From Acidocella facilis ATCC 35904 (lineage in GTDB: Bacteria; Pseudomonadota; Alphaproteobacteria; Acetobacterales; Acetobacteraceae), in the NCBI RefSeq assembly GCF_000687875.1, contig NZ_JHYG01000004.1:124001-188000 (forward strand): a stretch of 64,000 nt of DNA, read 5' to 3'. Both the position numbers and the translations under genes were made by a program. The stretch's first letter is position 1, and every line of letters begins with the position of its first letter. A model generated the notes under the pieces. That model was not told the DNA's origin. It saw only the letters and a program-made list of their open reading frames with translations, and ran no database searches. Shown here in pieces: positions 25,969-34,603 of this stretch.

Positions 25969-26853
25969 ATGTCACGCCTGCTTGCCAATCTGCTCCTGCT
26001 CACCGCCGCCTGCCTCTGGGGCGGGGCCTTCGTCGCGCAATCCGAGGCGGGGGCCTGGCTCAATCCGGGCTGGTTCACCGGGCTGCGCTTCGCGCTGGCC
26101 TTCCTGACCGTGTTGCCGCTGGGCCTGTGGGAGGCGCGGCGCGCCCGCCAGAAACTGCGCGGGGTGATGGGGCTGGTGGCGCTGGCGGCGATCTTCGCCA
26201 TCTCCTCCTTCCTGCAGCAATGGGCGCTCTCCTTCACCAGCGTCACCCATGCCGGCTTCCTCACCGGGCTTTATGTGATTTTCGTGCCGGTGCTGGAGAT
26301 GGTTGTGCTGCGCCGCGCCGCGCATCCCACCGTCTGGGGCGCGGCGCTGCTGGCGCTGGCCGGAACCTGGTGCCTGGGCGGCCGGATCAGCGGGCTGGGG
26401 TTCGGCGATGCGCTGATCATCGTCTCGGCCTTCGGCTTCGCCGCCCAGATCGTGCTGCTGCAGCATGTGGCCCGCCATACCGGCCGGCCGGTCGCCGCTG
26501 CCCTGGCGCAATCCGCCGCCTGCGTGCTGCTGGGGAGCGGGGCAGGGGCGGTGATGTCGCCGCTGCATCTGGCGGCCATATATGCTTGCCTGCCGCAGCT
26601 GCTCTATGGCGGCATCATCTCCGGCGGCGTCGCCTTTCTGTTGCAGGCGCTCTGCCAGCGCCATACCGGCGCCACCGATGCGGCGGTGATGCTGATGTCG
26701 GAATCGCTGTTCGCGGCTTTGTTCGCGGCCCTGCTGCTGCATGAGCGGCTGAGCGAAACCGGCTGGGCCGGCTGTGCTTTATTGTTCGGCGCGCTGGCCC
26801 TGGCGCAGTTCGGCCCCGCCCTCTGGCCCGCGCGCCGCAGGGCGCTGCTATAA
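25969..26853 (+). CDS. DMT superfamily transporter (EamA)
   Basis: Inner-membrane protein of 294 residues with ten hydrophobic helices in two EamA repeats. LLLTAACLWGGAFVAQSEAG opens the first and FGDALIIVSAFGFAAQIVLLQ the second, with LLHERLSETGWAGCALLFGALAL at the end. It is probably a metabolite exporter. The substrate is not readable. The TAA stop lies inside an 8-bp direct repeat that flanks a MITE-like element, so the element inserted at the end of this gene. Confidence 0.88.
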   Translation: MSRLLANLLLLTAACLWGGAFVAQSEAGAWLNPGWFTGLRFALAFLTVLPLGLWEARRARQKLRGVMGLVALAAIFAISSFLQQWALSFTSVTHAGFLTGLYVIFVPVLEMVVLRRAAHPTVWGAALLALAGTWCLGGRISGLGFGDALIIVSAFGFAAQIVLLQHVARHTGRPVAAALAQSAACVLLGSGAGAVMSPLHLAAIYACLPQLLYGGIISGGVAFLLQALCQRHTGATDAAVMLMSESLFAALFAALLLHERLSETGWAGCALLFGALALAQFGPALWPARRRALL

Positions 26854-26858
26854 AATAA

Positions 26859-26968
26859 GGGGCTGTCCCGGAAAAATTTCAGGCTTGTACCTTCAACGCT
26901 ACGGGCAAAAGGCGAAGAGGCTCGGGATCGACTTAATGGCCAGACGAATGAAGTTCTGGGACAGCCTT
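26859..26968. mobile_element. MITE-like element with terminal inverted repeats and 8-bp duplication
   Basis: Ends GGCTGTCCCGGAA (26861-26873) and TTCTGGGACAGCC (26954-26966) match 12 of 13 as inverted repeats. The identical 8-mer TAAAATAA flanks it at 26851-26858 and 26969-26976. About 110 bp, no transposase. Looks like a deleted IS or a non-autonomous derivative. The rest of the gap to 27183 holds only the region before the dehydrogenase operon. Confidence 0.75.
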
Positions 26969-27125
26969 TAAAATAAAGTTATGACTTTGGACAAACCGAA
27001 GCGACGCGGCGGACGTTAATGTCAAGCCACAAAAAAGACTGAGCCTGTTTGCAAAAATACACTGCGTTACATTTCGCTGCCGGGCTTTCATGCCGTCGGA
27101 ATCCCGGCTTATGTAGGTTTGTTAT

Positions 27126-27142
27126 CCTTACCTAATGTAAGG
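27126..27142. promoter_or_regulatory. Inverted repeat upstream of dehydrogenase operon
   Basis: CCTTAC-ctaat-GTAAGG, perfect six-base arms, 41 bases before the first start codon. Possible operator; the regulator is unknown. Confidence 0.4.
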
Positions 27143-27183
27143 GGCGCGCGATCTTGCTGCTATAAAAACATGGAGTGCTCGCT

Positions 27184-27915
27184 TTGAACCAGTCCGTCAT
27201 TGCCAGGCGGCGTTTCCTGCTGGCGTCGGTTTCGCTGATGGCCGCCGTGCCGACCATCGGCTGCGCGCAGGCCTATTCCGGCGCTCTGCCCTGGAGTGCC
27301 AACGCAAACGGGTCGCCCAAGCCGGTCGATCCCGCCGGTTGGACCTATTTCACCCCGGAAGAAGTCGCCGTCATCGACGCGCTGGTGGATCGTCTGATCC
27401 CCGCCGACGACCTCTCCCCGGGTGGCAAGGATGTAGGCATTACCGTGTATATTGACCGGCAGCTCTCCGGCCCGTTCGGCAATGATAGCTGGTTCTATAT
27501 GAGCCCGCCCTTCCAGGAGGGCTATCCGGGCCAGGGCGTCCAGAGCCCGGTGACCCCGGCGCAGCGTTATCGCAAGAGCATCGCCGCCCTCGAAACCTAT
27601 TGCCACGGCGCCTATGCCGGCAAGGGCTTCGCGCAGATCCCACCGGACGAGCAGGACAGGCTGATCGGCCAGATGGAGACGGGCACGCTGCAGCTGGGCA
27701 AGCTCAGCTCCAAGGCGTTCTTCCAGATGCTCTGGCAGAACACCAAGGAAGGCTTCTTCGCCGACCCGGTTTATGGCGGCAACAAGGACATGGCCGGCTG
27801 GCGCATGATCGGCTTCCCTGGCGCGCGTTATGATTATCGCGACTGGGTGACCAAATATAACCAGCCTTATCCGCTGCCGCCGATCGGCATCAAAACCCAC
27901 CCCGACTGGTCCTGA
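27184..27915 (+). CDS. Membrane-bound dehydrogenase small subunit (gluconate 2-dehydrogenase subunit 3 family)
   Basis: Small subunit of periplasmic GMC-type dehydrogenase complexes. It carries a twin-arginine signal (RRRFLLASVSLMAAVPTIG) that should export the leaderless flavoprotein by hitchhiking. The mature part has the family YFTPEEVAVIDALVDRLIPAD and FFQMLWQNTKEGFFADPVYGGNKDMAGWRMIGFPG. I chose TTG 27184 (243 residues) because GGAG is eight bases upstream. GTG 27175 overlaps that site. It is first of a three-gene operon with the flavoprotein and cytochrome c. Confidence 0.88.
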   Translation: MNQSVIARRRFLLASVSLMAAVPTIGCAQAYSGALPWSANANGSPKPVDPAGWTYFTPEEVAVIDALVDRLIPADDLSPGGKDVGITVYIDRQLSGPFGNDSWFYMSPPFQEGYPGQGVQSPVTPAQRYRKSIAALETYCHGAYAGKGFAQIPPDEQDRLIGQMETGTLQLGKLSSKAFFQMLWQNTKEGFFADPVYGGNKDMAGWRMIGFPGARYDYRDWVTKYNQPYPLPPIGIKTHPDWS

Positions 27916-27934
27916 CCCCGCGAGGAACTGAAAC

Positions 27935-29704
27935 ATGGTAAAAACGCTCCCCCGCAAGGATGTGGCGATCGTCGGGCTCGGTTGGACCGGCTCGATCCTC
28001 GCTTATGAACTGACCGGTGCCGGTCTCGACGTCGTCGCCATCGAGCGCGGCGAATGGCGCGACACCGCGACCGATTTCCCCCCCGCCTGGGCGCCGGATG
28101 AGCTGCGCTATGGCGTGCGGCTGGATCTGTTCCAGCGCCCAGCCCAGGGCACGGTGACGCTGCGCAACAACATGAGCCAGACCGCGCTGCCGGTGCGCCA
28201 GTTCGTCTCCTTCCTGCCCGGTAATGGCGTCGGCGGCGCCGGTGTGCACTGGAACGGGATGACCTACCGCTTCCTGCCGACCGATTTTAAGCTGCGCTCG
28301 CACGTGACCCAGCGCTACGGCGCCAAGGCGATCCCGGATGACATGACCATCCAGGATTGGGGCGTCACTTATGAGGAGATGGAGCCCTATTACGACAAGT
28401 TCGAGAAGCTGGCGGGCATTTCCGGCAAGGCCGGGAATCTGAACGGCCAGATCCAGCCCGGCGGCAACCCGTTCGAGGGCGCGCGCTCCAGCGAATACCC
28501 GACCAGGCCGACCACCCCCACCTATGGCCCCAGCCTGTTCGCCAAGGCGGCCGAGAGCCTGGGCTATCACCCGTTCCATGTGCCCTCGGGCAATCTCTCC
28601 GAGAGCTATACCAACCCGCTGGGCGTGACGATGGGCCAGTGCTCCTATTGCGGCTTCTGCGAGCGCTTCGGCTGCGGCAACTACTCCAAATCCAGCCCGC
28701 AGACCTGCGTGCTGCCGGCCTTGATGCTGCGCAAGACTTTCGAGGCGCGGACCAAGTGCAACGTCACCCGCATCAATCTCGACAATACCGGCAAGAAGGC
28801 CACCGGCGTTACGTATGTCGATGCCAAGGGCGAGGAGGTGTACCAGCCGGCGGATATGGTGCTGGTCTGCAACTTCTCCTTCAACGCCGTGCATCTGCTG
28901 ATGGTCTCGGGCATCGGCACCATGTACGACCCGACCACCGGCAAGGGCACCGTCGGGCGCAACTACGCCTATCAGTGCGATTCCGGCGTGGCGCTGCAGC
29001 TGCCCGAGGGCACGCATCTGAACAAATTCATCGCCGGTGGTGCCATCGGCATGGTGATCGACGACTTTAACGGCGATAATTTCGACCATACCGGCCTCGG
29101 CTTCATCGGCGGCGGCAATATGGGCGCGACCGTCACCGGCGGCCGGCCGATCCAGCAGCTTTCGATGATGCCCGGCCAGCCGAGCTGGGGTGCGGGCTGG
29201 AAGAAGGCGGCGAAGGAGAGCTACCAGACCGTGTACGGGCTGGGCGCCCAGGGCAGCTCTTATTCCTACAAGGATTGCTATCTGGATCTCGACCCGACCT
29301 ACAAGGACCCGTATGGCAGCCCGCTGCTGCGCATGACCTTCGACTGGAAGCAGAACGAGTTGAAGATGTCCGCCTATATCACCGCGAAGCTGGAGCAGAT
29401 CGCCAAGGCGATGGGGGCGGTTTCCACCCATGCCGCGCCGCGCAAGGGCAATTATACGGTGACCGTGTACCAGTCCACGCATAATACCGGCGGCGCGGTG
29501 ATGGGTGATGACCCCTCCACCAGCGTGGTCAATAAATACGGCCAGAGCTGGGACGTGCCGAACGTGTTCGTCTTCGGTGCCGCCTTGTTCCCGCAGAATC
29601 ATGGTTACAACCCGACCGGCACGGTCGGCGCGCAGGCCTATCTCGGCGCCGACGGGATCGTGAACCAGTACATCAAGAGCCCCGGCGCTCTGCTGCACAT
29701 CTGA
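27935..29704 (+). CDS. GMC oxidoreductase, FAD catalytic subunit of membrane dehydrogenase
   Basis: The 589-residue catalytic subunit oxidises a sugar, sugar acid or polyol in the periplasm and passes electrons to the cytochrome. The FAD site is VAIVGLGWTGSILAYELTGAG at the N terminus. GNGVGGAGVHWNGMTYRF, the catalytic histidine region HNTGGAVMGDDP and late HGYNPTGTVGAQAYLGAD follow. A cysteine motif C-x2-C-x2-C-x4-C near residue 236 (CSYCGFCERFGC) is unusual outside this dehydrogenase group and may hold an Fe-S cluster. There is no own signal peptide. Gluconate, 2-ketogluconate, sorbitol or glucose are all possible substrates. Confidence 0.88.
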   Translation: MVKTLPRKDVAIVGLGWTGSILAYELTGAGLDVVAIERGEWRDTATDFPPAWAPDELRYGVRLDLFQRPAQGTVTLRNNMSQTALPVRQFVSFLPGNGVGGAGVHWNGMTYRFLPTDFKLRSHVTQRYGAKAIPDDMTIQDWGVTYEEMEPYYDKFEKLAGISGKAGNLNGQIQPGGNPFEGARSSEYPTRPTTPTYGPSLFAKAAESLGYHPFHVPSGNLSESYTNPLGVTMGQCSYCGFCERFGCGNYSKSSPQTCVLPALMLRKTFEARTKCNVTRINLDNTGKKATGVTYVDAKGEEVYQPADMVLVCNFSFNAVHLLMVSGIGTMYDPTTGKGTVGRNYAYQCDSGVALQLPEGTHLNKFIAGGAIGMVIDDFNGDNFDHTGLGFIGGGNMGATVTGGRPIQQLSMMPGQPSWGAGWKKAAKESYQTVYGLGAQGSSYSYKDCYLDLDPTYKDPYGSPLLRMTFDWKQNELKMSAYITAKLEQIAKAMGAVSTHAAPRKGNYTVTVYQSTHNTGGAVMGDDPSTSVVNKYGQSWDVPNVFVFGAALFPQNHGYNPTGTVGAQAYLGADGIVNQYIKSPGALLHI

Positions 29705-29715
29705 GGAGAGAGAGA

Positions 29716-30951
29716 ATGAGCAAGATGCGTTTCCTCACCCAGGCGGCGGCGGGTCTGGGTTTCACCGCCCTGGCGGGCCTGGCCATGGCCCAAACCGCGC
29801 CGGGCGATGCGCAGACCATCGCCCAGGGCAAATATCTCGCCACCGCTGGCGATTGCGCGGCCTGCCACACCGCCCCTGGCGGCCAGCCGATGGCCGGCGG
29901 CCTCGCTATTCAAACACCGTTCGGCAAGATCATCGCGCCGAACATCACCCCGGATAAGGCCACCGGCATTGGCAACATGTCCGATGCGGAGTTCATCAAG
30001 GCGCTGAAGCAGGGGATTGGGCATAGCGGCCATCTCTACCCGGCGATGCCCTATGTCTATTACAACAAGGTGCCGGATGATCAGATTTTGGCGATCCGCG
30101 CCTATCTGAACACGCTGAAGCCGGTGGACCATAAGGTCGTCTCCGATCAGCTGCCTTTCCCCTATAATATCCGCGCCGCGATGATCGGCTGGAATCTGCT
30201 GTTCTTCCCCGATAAGGGGGATTTCAAGCCGGATGCCAGCCAGTCCGCCGCATGGAACCGGGGCGCCTATTTGGTGCAGGGGCTGGAACATTGCGCCGCC
30301 TGCCATACGCCGAAAAACGCGCTGGGCGGCGATGAGACCGGCCATGAATTCCAGGGTTCGATCGTGGACGGCATGAATGCGCCGAACATCACCGCCTCCT
30401 GGAACGGCATCGGCAGCTGGAGCGTGCAGGATATCGCCGATTATCTGAAGACCGGCCATAATCAATACGCCGTCGCCTCCGGCCCGATGGCGGAGGCGGT
30501 GAAGAACTCCACCTCGCAGCTGACGGATGCGGATGTGAAGGCGATGGCCGTCTATATCAAATCCCAGGCGGGGGCGGGCGGCACCGCCCCGGCCCCGGTG
30601 GCGGCCAATGATCCGGCGATGCTGGCCGGTGCGAAGATCTATAATGATGAATGCGCCGCCTGCCATACCGGGAGCGGCATGGGCAAGGCGGGCATCTTCC
30701 CGGCTCTGGTGAAGAGCCCGGTGGTGCAGGCCGACAAGCCGGCGACACTGATCGGCATTGTGCTGCATGGCGGGCATGGTGTCGGCATCCCCACCGCGCC
30801 GACTGCCCCGGCGATGCCGTCTTTCGGCTGGCTGCTGAGCGATCAGCAGATCGCGGATGTGGCCACCTATGTCCGCAACAGCTGGGGCAATGCCGCGCCC
30901 GCCGTGAGCGCGGACGAGGTGAGCAAGGCCCGCGCCGGCAAGAGCAACTGA
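29716..30951 (+). CDS. Triheme cytochrome c subunit of membrane dehydrogenase
   Basis: A 411-residue exported cytochrome. The signal peptide is cleaved after AMAQT (about residue 26). Three CAACH heme sites lie near residues 47, 195 and 313, each with a downstream Met ligand region, giving the three-domain pattern of gluconate, aldehyde and sorbitol dehydrogenase cytochromes. It passes electrons from the flavoprotein to ubiquinone/terminal oxidase. It has no strong C-terminal membrane anchor, so attachment may be peripheral. A strong terminator closes the operon. Confidence 0.9.
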   Translation: MSKMRFLTQAAAGLGFTALAGLAMAQTAPGDAQTIAQGKYLATAGDCAACHTAPGGQPMAGGLAIQTPFGKIIAPNITPDKATGIGNMSDAEFIKALKQGIGHSGHLYPAMPYVYYNKVPDDQILAIRAYLNTLKPVDHKVVSDQLPFPYNIRAAMIGWNLLFFPDKGDFKPDASQSAAWNRGAYLVQGLEHCAACHTPKNALGGDETGHEFQGSIVDGMNAPNITASWNGIGSWSVQDIADYLKTGHNQYAVASGPMAEAVKNSTSQLTDADVKAMAVYIKSQAGAGGTAPAPVAANDPAMLAGAKIYNDECAACHTGSGMGKAGIFPALVKSPVVQADKPATLIGIVLHGGHGVGIPTAPTAPAMPSFGWLLSDQQIADVATYVRNSWGNAAPAVSADEVSKARAGKSN

Positions 30952-30974
30952 GCCCAAGAGGCTTCGGCGAATGC

Positions 30975-31004
30975 AAACGCCCGGCTTCGGCCGGGCGTTT
31001 TTTT
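30975..31004 (+). terminator. Terminator of the dehydrogenase operon
   Basis: AAACGCCCGGC-ttcg-GCCGGGCGTTTTTTT: ten-bp stem, UUCG-type loop and seven T residues, 23 bases past the cytochrome stop. Confidence 0.95.
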
Positions 31005-31084
31005 GACCTGGACAGCGTTCATCGGCGATACCATGTGAAGACTCTGACCCAACGTCACTCACGCAAACTGCAAAGGGGACGACC

Positions 31085-31489
31085 ATGGTGACAGAACAGC
31101 TAAGCCGCGCCGGATGGGGCGCTTATTTCGATCAGCTTTCCAAGAGCTTGCCGCGGGCCGATGTGGAGCTGCGGATTTCCTCGCTGCAGCTGGGCAGCCA
31201 GCTGGAGGCGGAGGGGATGAAGGTGAACGGCATCACCTTCGACCATCACAACGATATCATCGTGATTTCGATGCAGGGGCTGGAGCATATCATCCACGCG
31301 CCCGCCAGCGCCTACGCCCAGGCGCAGGACGGGCGGGTGGAAAATCTGGAAATCACCGACGCCCAGGGTGAGCGCTGCCTGCTGCATTTCCGCTGGCCGC
31401 GCGCGGGCAAGGATTTGGACGAGGTGATCGACGAGGCCGGGGCGGAGACGTTCCCGGCCAGCGACCCGCCCCCTTGGACGGGGGCATGA
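31085..31489 (+). CDS. DUF5335-like protein with C-terminal FPASDPP motif
   Basis: A 134-residue cytosolic protein. The body (GWGAYFDQLSKSLPRADVELRISS, then GITFDHHNDIIVISM, then HIIHAPASAY) resembles DUF5335 proteins of unknown function. The last 20 residues (EAGAETFPASDPPPWTG) match a short tail seen in many small alphaproteobacterial proteins, where it stands at the very C terminus. No partner or reaction can be given. ATG 31085 follows GGGGACGACC. It stands alone between the dehydrogenase terminator and the sulfotransferase gene. Confidence 0.65.
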   Translation: MVTEQLSRAGWGAYFDQLSKSLPRADVELRISSLQLGSQLEAEGMKVNGITFDHHNDIIVISMQGLEHIIHAPASAYAQAQDGRVENLEITDAQGERCLLHFRWPRAGKDLDEVIDEAGAETFPASDPPPWTGA

Positions 31490-31527
31490 TCTAGCCGCCG
31501 GCGAGAGGCTCCGATACTCTCGTTGGC

Positions 31528-33345
31528 ATGACGGATCTAACGCCTTGTGACTGCGGCTCCGGGCTGCGGCGGGTGCGCTGCTGCGCCCTGGATTTTGCCG
31601 ATCTGGCCCCCGCTTCGGCTCATGCCGTGCTCTCGCCTTTGATGGCGCAGGCGGAGGCGCATTTTGCCGCCGGCGACGTCGCCGCGGCGGAGCAGGCGGC
31701 GTTGCAGGTTCTGGAACTCGCTCCGGGGCGCGAGGATGCGCTGCTGCTCCACGCCCGGCTTTGCCGCCAGCTCGGGCGCAGCAAGGCGGCCGAGGCGCTG
31801 CTGCGCCGGGCGGTGGCGTTGAACCCGAATCATTTCTGGGCCACCAACGACCTCACCTTGCTGCTGCTGGCGCAAGGCGCCCTGGCCGAGGCCGAGGGCC
31901 ATGCCCGCAACACCATCCGCATCGCCCCGCAAAACCCCCAGGCGCATAATCTGATGGGGCTGGTGCTGACCGAGGCCAACCGGCCACAAGTGGGGGAATA
32001 TCATTACCGCCAGGTGCTGGCGCTGACCGCGCGCGATGAGCCGGTGACATGGGCCAATCTCGCCTGGAATCTGAAAGCGCAAGGCCGTATCGATGAGGCG
32101 CGGGCGCTGTATCAGCGCGCCATCGCCTCTCCGCCGCCGGTGCAGCAGACCTATCTCGGCTATGCCAAGATGGAGGAGGCGGACCGCAAATTCGAGCGGG
32201 CGCTGGAAATATTGGACGAGGCCGAGCGGCTGTTTCCCGGCACCCCCTCGATGCGGCTGACCCGCGCCACCGTGCTGGCGCGGCTGGGCCAGCATGAGGC
32301 GGCGCTGGCGCTGCTGAACGCGCTGGAGCAGGGCGGCGGCCTGCTGGGGCCGTCCGAGCTTTCTGAAAAAGGCCGGCTGCTGGAGCGCATGGGGCTGCAT
32401 GACGAGGCCTTCGCCTGTTTCGATGAAGGCAAGAAACGCGCTTTGGCCTTTGGCGCGCGGCCTTATATGGCGGCGCAGGCGGGCGATCTGGTGGCGCGGC
32501 TGCAGGGGTTCTTCTCCGCCCGGCGGCTGACGACGCTGCCGGTGGCGCAGGCGCGTTTGGATATGCCTCAGCCGGTGTTCATTCTCGGCTTCCCCCGCTC
32601 GGGCACGACCTTGATCGAGCAGACGCTTTCCGTGCATCCGCAGATCGCCGCCGGCGATGAGCTGCCCTTCATCAACGACATCACCCAGATCATGCCGCGC
32701 CTGTTGGCAAGTCCGATGAATTATCCGGAGGCTTTGGCGGAGTTGTGGATGGGCGACCAGCGCGACGGGCTGGAGGAGTTGCGCGATTATTATCTGCGCC
32801 GCGCCGCCAAGGCGGGGATATTCAAGGACAAGGCAGGGTTTTTCACGGATAAGATGCCGCTGAACGAGACCCATATGGGGCTGATCTCGCTGCTCTTCCC
32901 GCAATCGCCGCTGGTGCATGTGATCCGGCATCCGCTGGATGTGGTTTTGTCGGTCTATTCCAACTATCTCACCCACGGCTATTGCTGCGCCGCCGAGCTG
33001 GAGAGCGCGGCCCGGCATTATATGCTGATCTTCAATCTGATCGAGCATTATAAAGCGAATTTGCAGATGCGCTATCTGCCGGTGCGCTATGAGGAGATGG
33101 TGGTGGACCAGGAGGCGGAGGTGCGCAAAATCCTGGACTTCATCGGCGTTGAGTTCGATCCGCGCTGTTTGGCGTTTGAGCGCAATACGCGTTACGCCCG
33201 CACCGCCTCCTACGCGCAGGTGACGGAGAAGCTGTATGACCGCTCGCGCTATCGCTACCGGCCCTATCTGAAACATCTAAAGCCAGCGCTAGATATTTTG
33301 CGCCCGGCGATCGAGATGCTGGGCTATAAGGGCGAAACGGCATAG
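31528..33345 (+). CDS. TPR-repeat sulfotransferase with N-terminal SEC-C-like motif
   Basis: A 605-residue protein in three parts. A Cys-rich N terminus (CDCGSGLRRVRCCALD) resembles the zinc-binding SEC-C motif. Several TPR helices follow (about residues 40-300). A C-terminal sulfotransferase domain has the 5'-phosphosulfate loop FILGFPRSGTTLIEQTLS and the 3'-phosphate segment LVHVIRHPLDVVLSVYSN. PAPS-dependent sulfation of a protein or glycan is the family activity; the acceptor is unknown. A nearby GT4 glycosyltransferase, convergent across a repeat, could be related. No PAPS synthesis genes are seen. Confidence 0.85.
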   Translation: MTDLTPCDCGSGLRRVRCCALDFADLAPASAHAVLSPLMAQAEAHFAAGDVAAAEQAALQVLELAPGREDALLLHARLCRQLGRSKAAEALLRRAVALNPNHFWATNDLTLLLLAQGALAEAEGHARNTIRIAPQNPQAHNLMGLVLTEANRPQVGEYHYRQVLALTARDEPVTWANLAWNLKAQGRIDEARALYQRAIASPPPVQQTYLGYAKMEEADRKFERALEILDEAERLFPGTPSMRLTRATVLARLGQHEAALALLNALEQGGGLLGPSELSEKGRLLERMGLHDEAFACFDEGKKRALAFGARPYMAAQAGDLVARLQGFFSARRLTTLPVAQARLDMPQPVFILGFPRSGTTLIEQTLSVHPQIAAGDELPFINDITQIMPRLLASPMNYPEALAELWMGDQRDGLEELRDYYLRRAAKAGIFKDKAGFFTDKMPLNETHMGLISLLFPQSPLVHVIRHPLDVVLSVYSNYLTHGYCCAAELESAARHYMLIFNLIEHYKANLQMRYLPVRYEEMVVDQEAEVRKILDFIGVEFDPRCLAFERNTRYARTASYAQVTEKLYDRSRYRYRPYLKHLKPALDILRPAIEMLGYKGETA

Positions 33346-33355
33346 CCCCAAGTTC

Positions 33356-33454
33356 GCAAAAGTTTTTGGGGGCGCAGGCGCCCAAGGTTCCATCGCTGCG
33401 CAGCGGCGATGGAATGGCGCCGCAGGGGTGGGGGCTTTTTTCAAAAAGCCCCCA
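33356..33454. repeat. Family A repeat, copy 6 (left part with extra module)
   Basis: GCAAAAG at 33356. The extra hairpin module (GGTTCCATCGCTGCGCAGCGGCGATGGAA region) is close to that of copy 5, followed by left hairpin GGGGGC-TTTTTTCAAAAA-GCCCCC. The central and right modules are absent. Between convergent genes. Confidence 0.88.
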
Positions 33455-33465
33455 CTTCTTTGCGG

Positions 33466-34515
33466 TTACTGCACCAGACGCAGTTTCGGCCGGCGCGCCA
33501 GGATCAGATTTTCATAGACATTCACATAATCCTGGGCCATGCGGCGGGCGGAGAAGCGGGCTTCGAAGCGGCGGCGGATGCGCGCGCGGTCGAGTTGATC
33601 GGCCGCCTTCAGCGCCTGCGCCGCCTCGTCCTCGTTATTGACGATGAAGCCGGTGACGCCATGTTCGATGATCTCCGGCACCGAGCCATGGCCGTAGGCG
33701 ATCACCGGGGTGCCGCAGGCCATCGCCTCGATCATCACCAGCCCGAACGGCTCCGGCCAGTCGATCGGCATCAGCAAGGCCTTGGCGCCGGAGAGGAAGG
33801 CGGATTTATCGCGGTCACCAATCTCGCCGGTCAGATCGGCATCTTTGCCCAGCATGGGGGCGATCACCTCGGCGTGGTAATCGGCATCCACGGCATCCAC
33901 CTTGGCGGCGAGCTTCAGCGGAATCCCGGCGGCCTGGGCGATGCGAATCGCGCGGTCGGCGCGCTTCTCCGGGCAGATGCGGCCAAGGAAGGCGGCATAA
34001 TCGCGTGGCCGGTCCAGCGGATTCAGCAAATTCAGCGGCAGGCCGTGATGCACGGTGGCGATGAAATTCGCTTGCCTGAGCGGTGTTGCCTGGGAGTCCG
34101 AGATTGAAACCAGATTCTGTGCCGGCAGGCCGGCATAGACCGGGTTCAGTTCCGGCAAATCCAGCCTTCCATGCAAAGTCGTTACAAACGGCGTGGTCTG
34201 CCGCGCGAACAAGGAGGCCGGCATATAGTCGATATGAAAATGAAGCACATCGAAATCAGCAGCGCGCTCATAGACTTTTTCCAGGAGCAGGAATTGCGGG
34301 GCCATCCGGTCACGCAAGGATTTGTCCAAGCGCAGCGCCTGCGGCCATACCGCTTCCAGCTTCGCATCGGTGAAGGAATCGCCGCTGGCGAACAGGGTCA
34401 CGTCATGGCCCATGGCAACCAGCTCTTCCGTGAGGAAGGAGACAACGCGCTCGGTGCCACCATAGAGTTTCGGCGGCACCGCCTCATGCAGAGGCGCAAT
34501 CTGCGCAATACGCAT
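33466..34515 (-). CDS. GT4-family glycosyltransferase
   Basis: Retaining GT-B glycosyltransferase of 349 residues. The N-terminal domain has MRIAQIAPLHEAVPPKLYGGTERVVSFLTEEL. The C-terminal nucleotide-sugar domain has FLGRICPEKRADRAI and EPFGLVMIEAMACGTPVIAYGHGSVPEII, with the two Glu of the GT4 E-x7-E motif. Acceptor and donor are unknown; such proteins build lipid-linked or exported glycans or glucosylate sugars. Divergent from the ABC exporter gene with 88 bases between. Confidence 0.87.
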   Translation of the reverse strand: MRIAQIAPLHEAVPPKLYGGTERVVSFLTEELVAMGHDVTLFASGDSFTDAKLEAVWPQALRLDKSLRDRMAPQFLLLEKVYERAADFDVLHFHIDYMPASLFARQTTPFVTTLHGRLDLPELNPVYAGLPAQNLVSISDSQATPLRQANFIATVHHGLPLNLLNPLDRPRDYAAFLGRICPEKRADRAIRIAQAAGIPLKLAAKVDAVDADYHAEVIAPMLGKDADLTGEIGDRDKSAFLSGAKALLMPIDWPEPFGLVMIEAMACGTPVIAYGHGSVPEIIEHGVTGFIVNNEDEAAQALKAADQLDRARIRRRFEARFSARRMAQDYVNVYENLILARRPKLRLVQ

Positions 34516-34603
34516 TCTTTCGGCCCTTTCTTCGGCAATGGAGAAATGCTGCAGCGCATAATCCAGCTTGATGTGTCATCAATAAGGCACAATCTGCTGG
34601 CAT

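Noticed and set aside
26854-26971. Small coding gene ending within the MITE-like element
   Set aside because: The frame starts inside the EamA gene and has no ribosome site; the repeat ends and duplication explain the sequence better.
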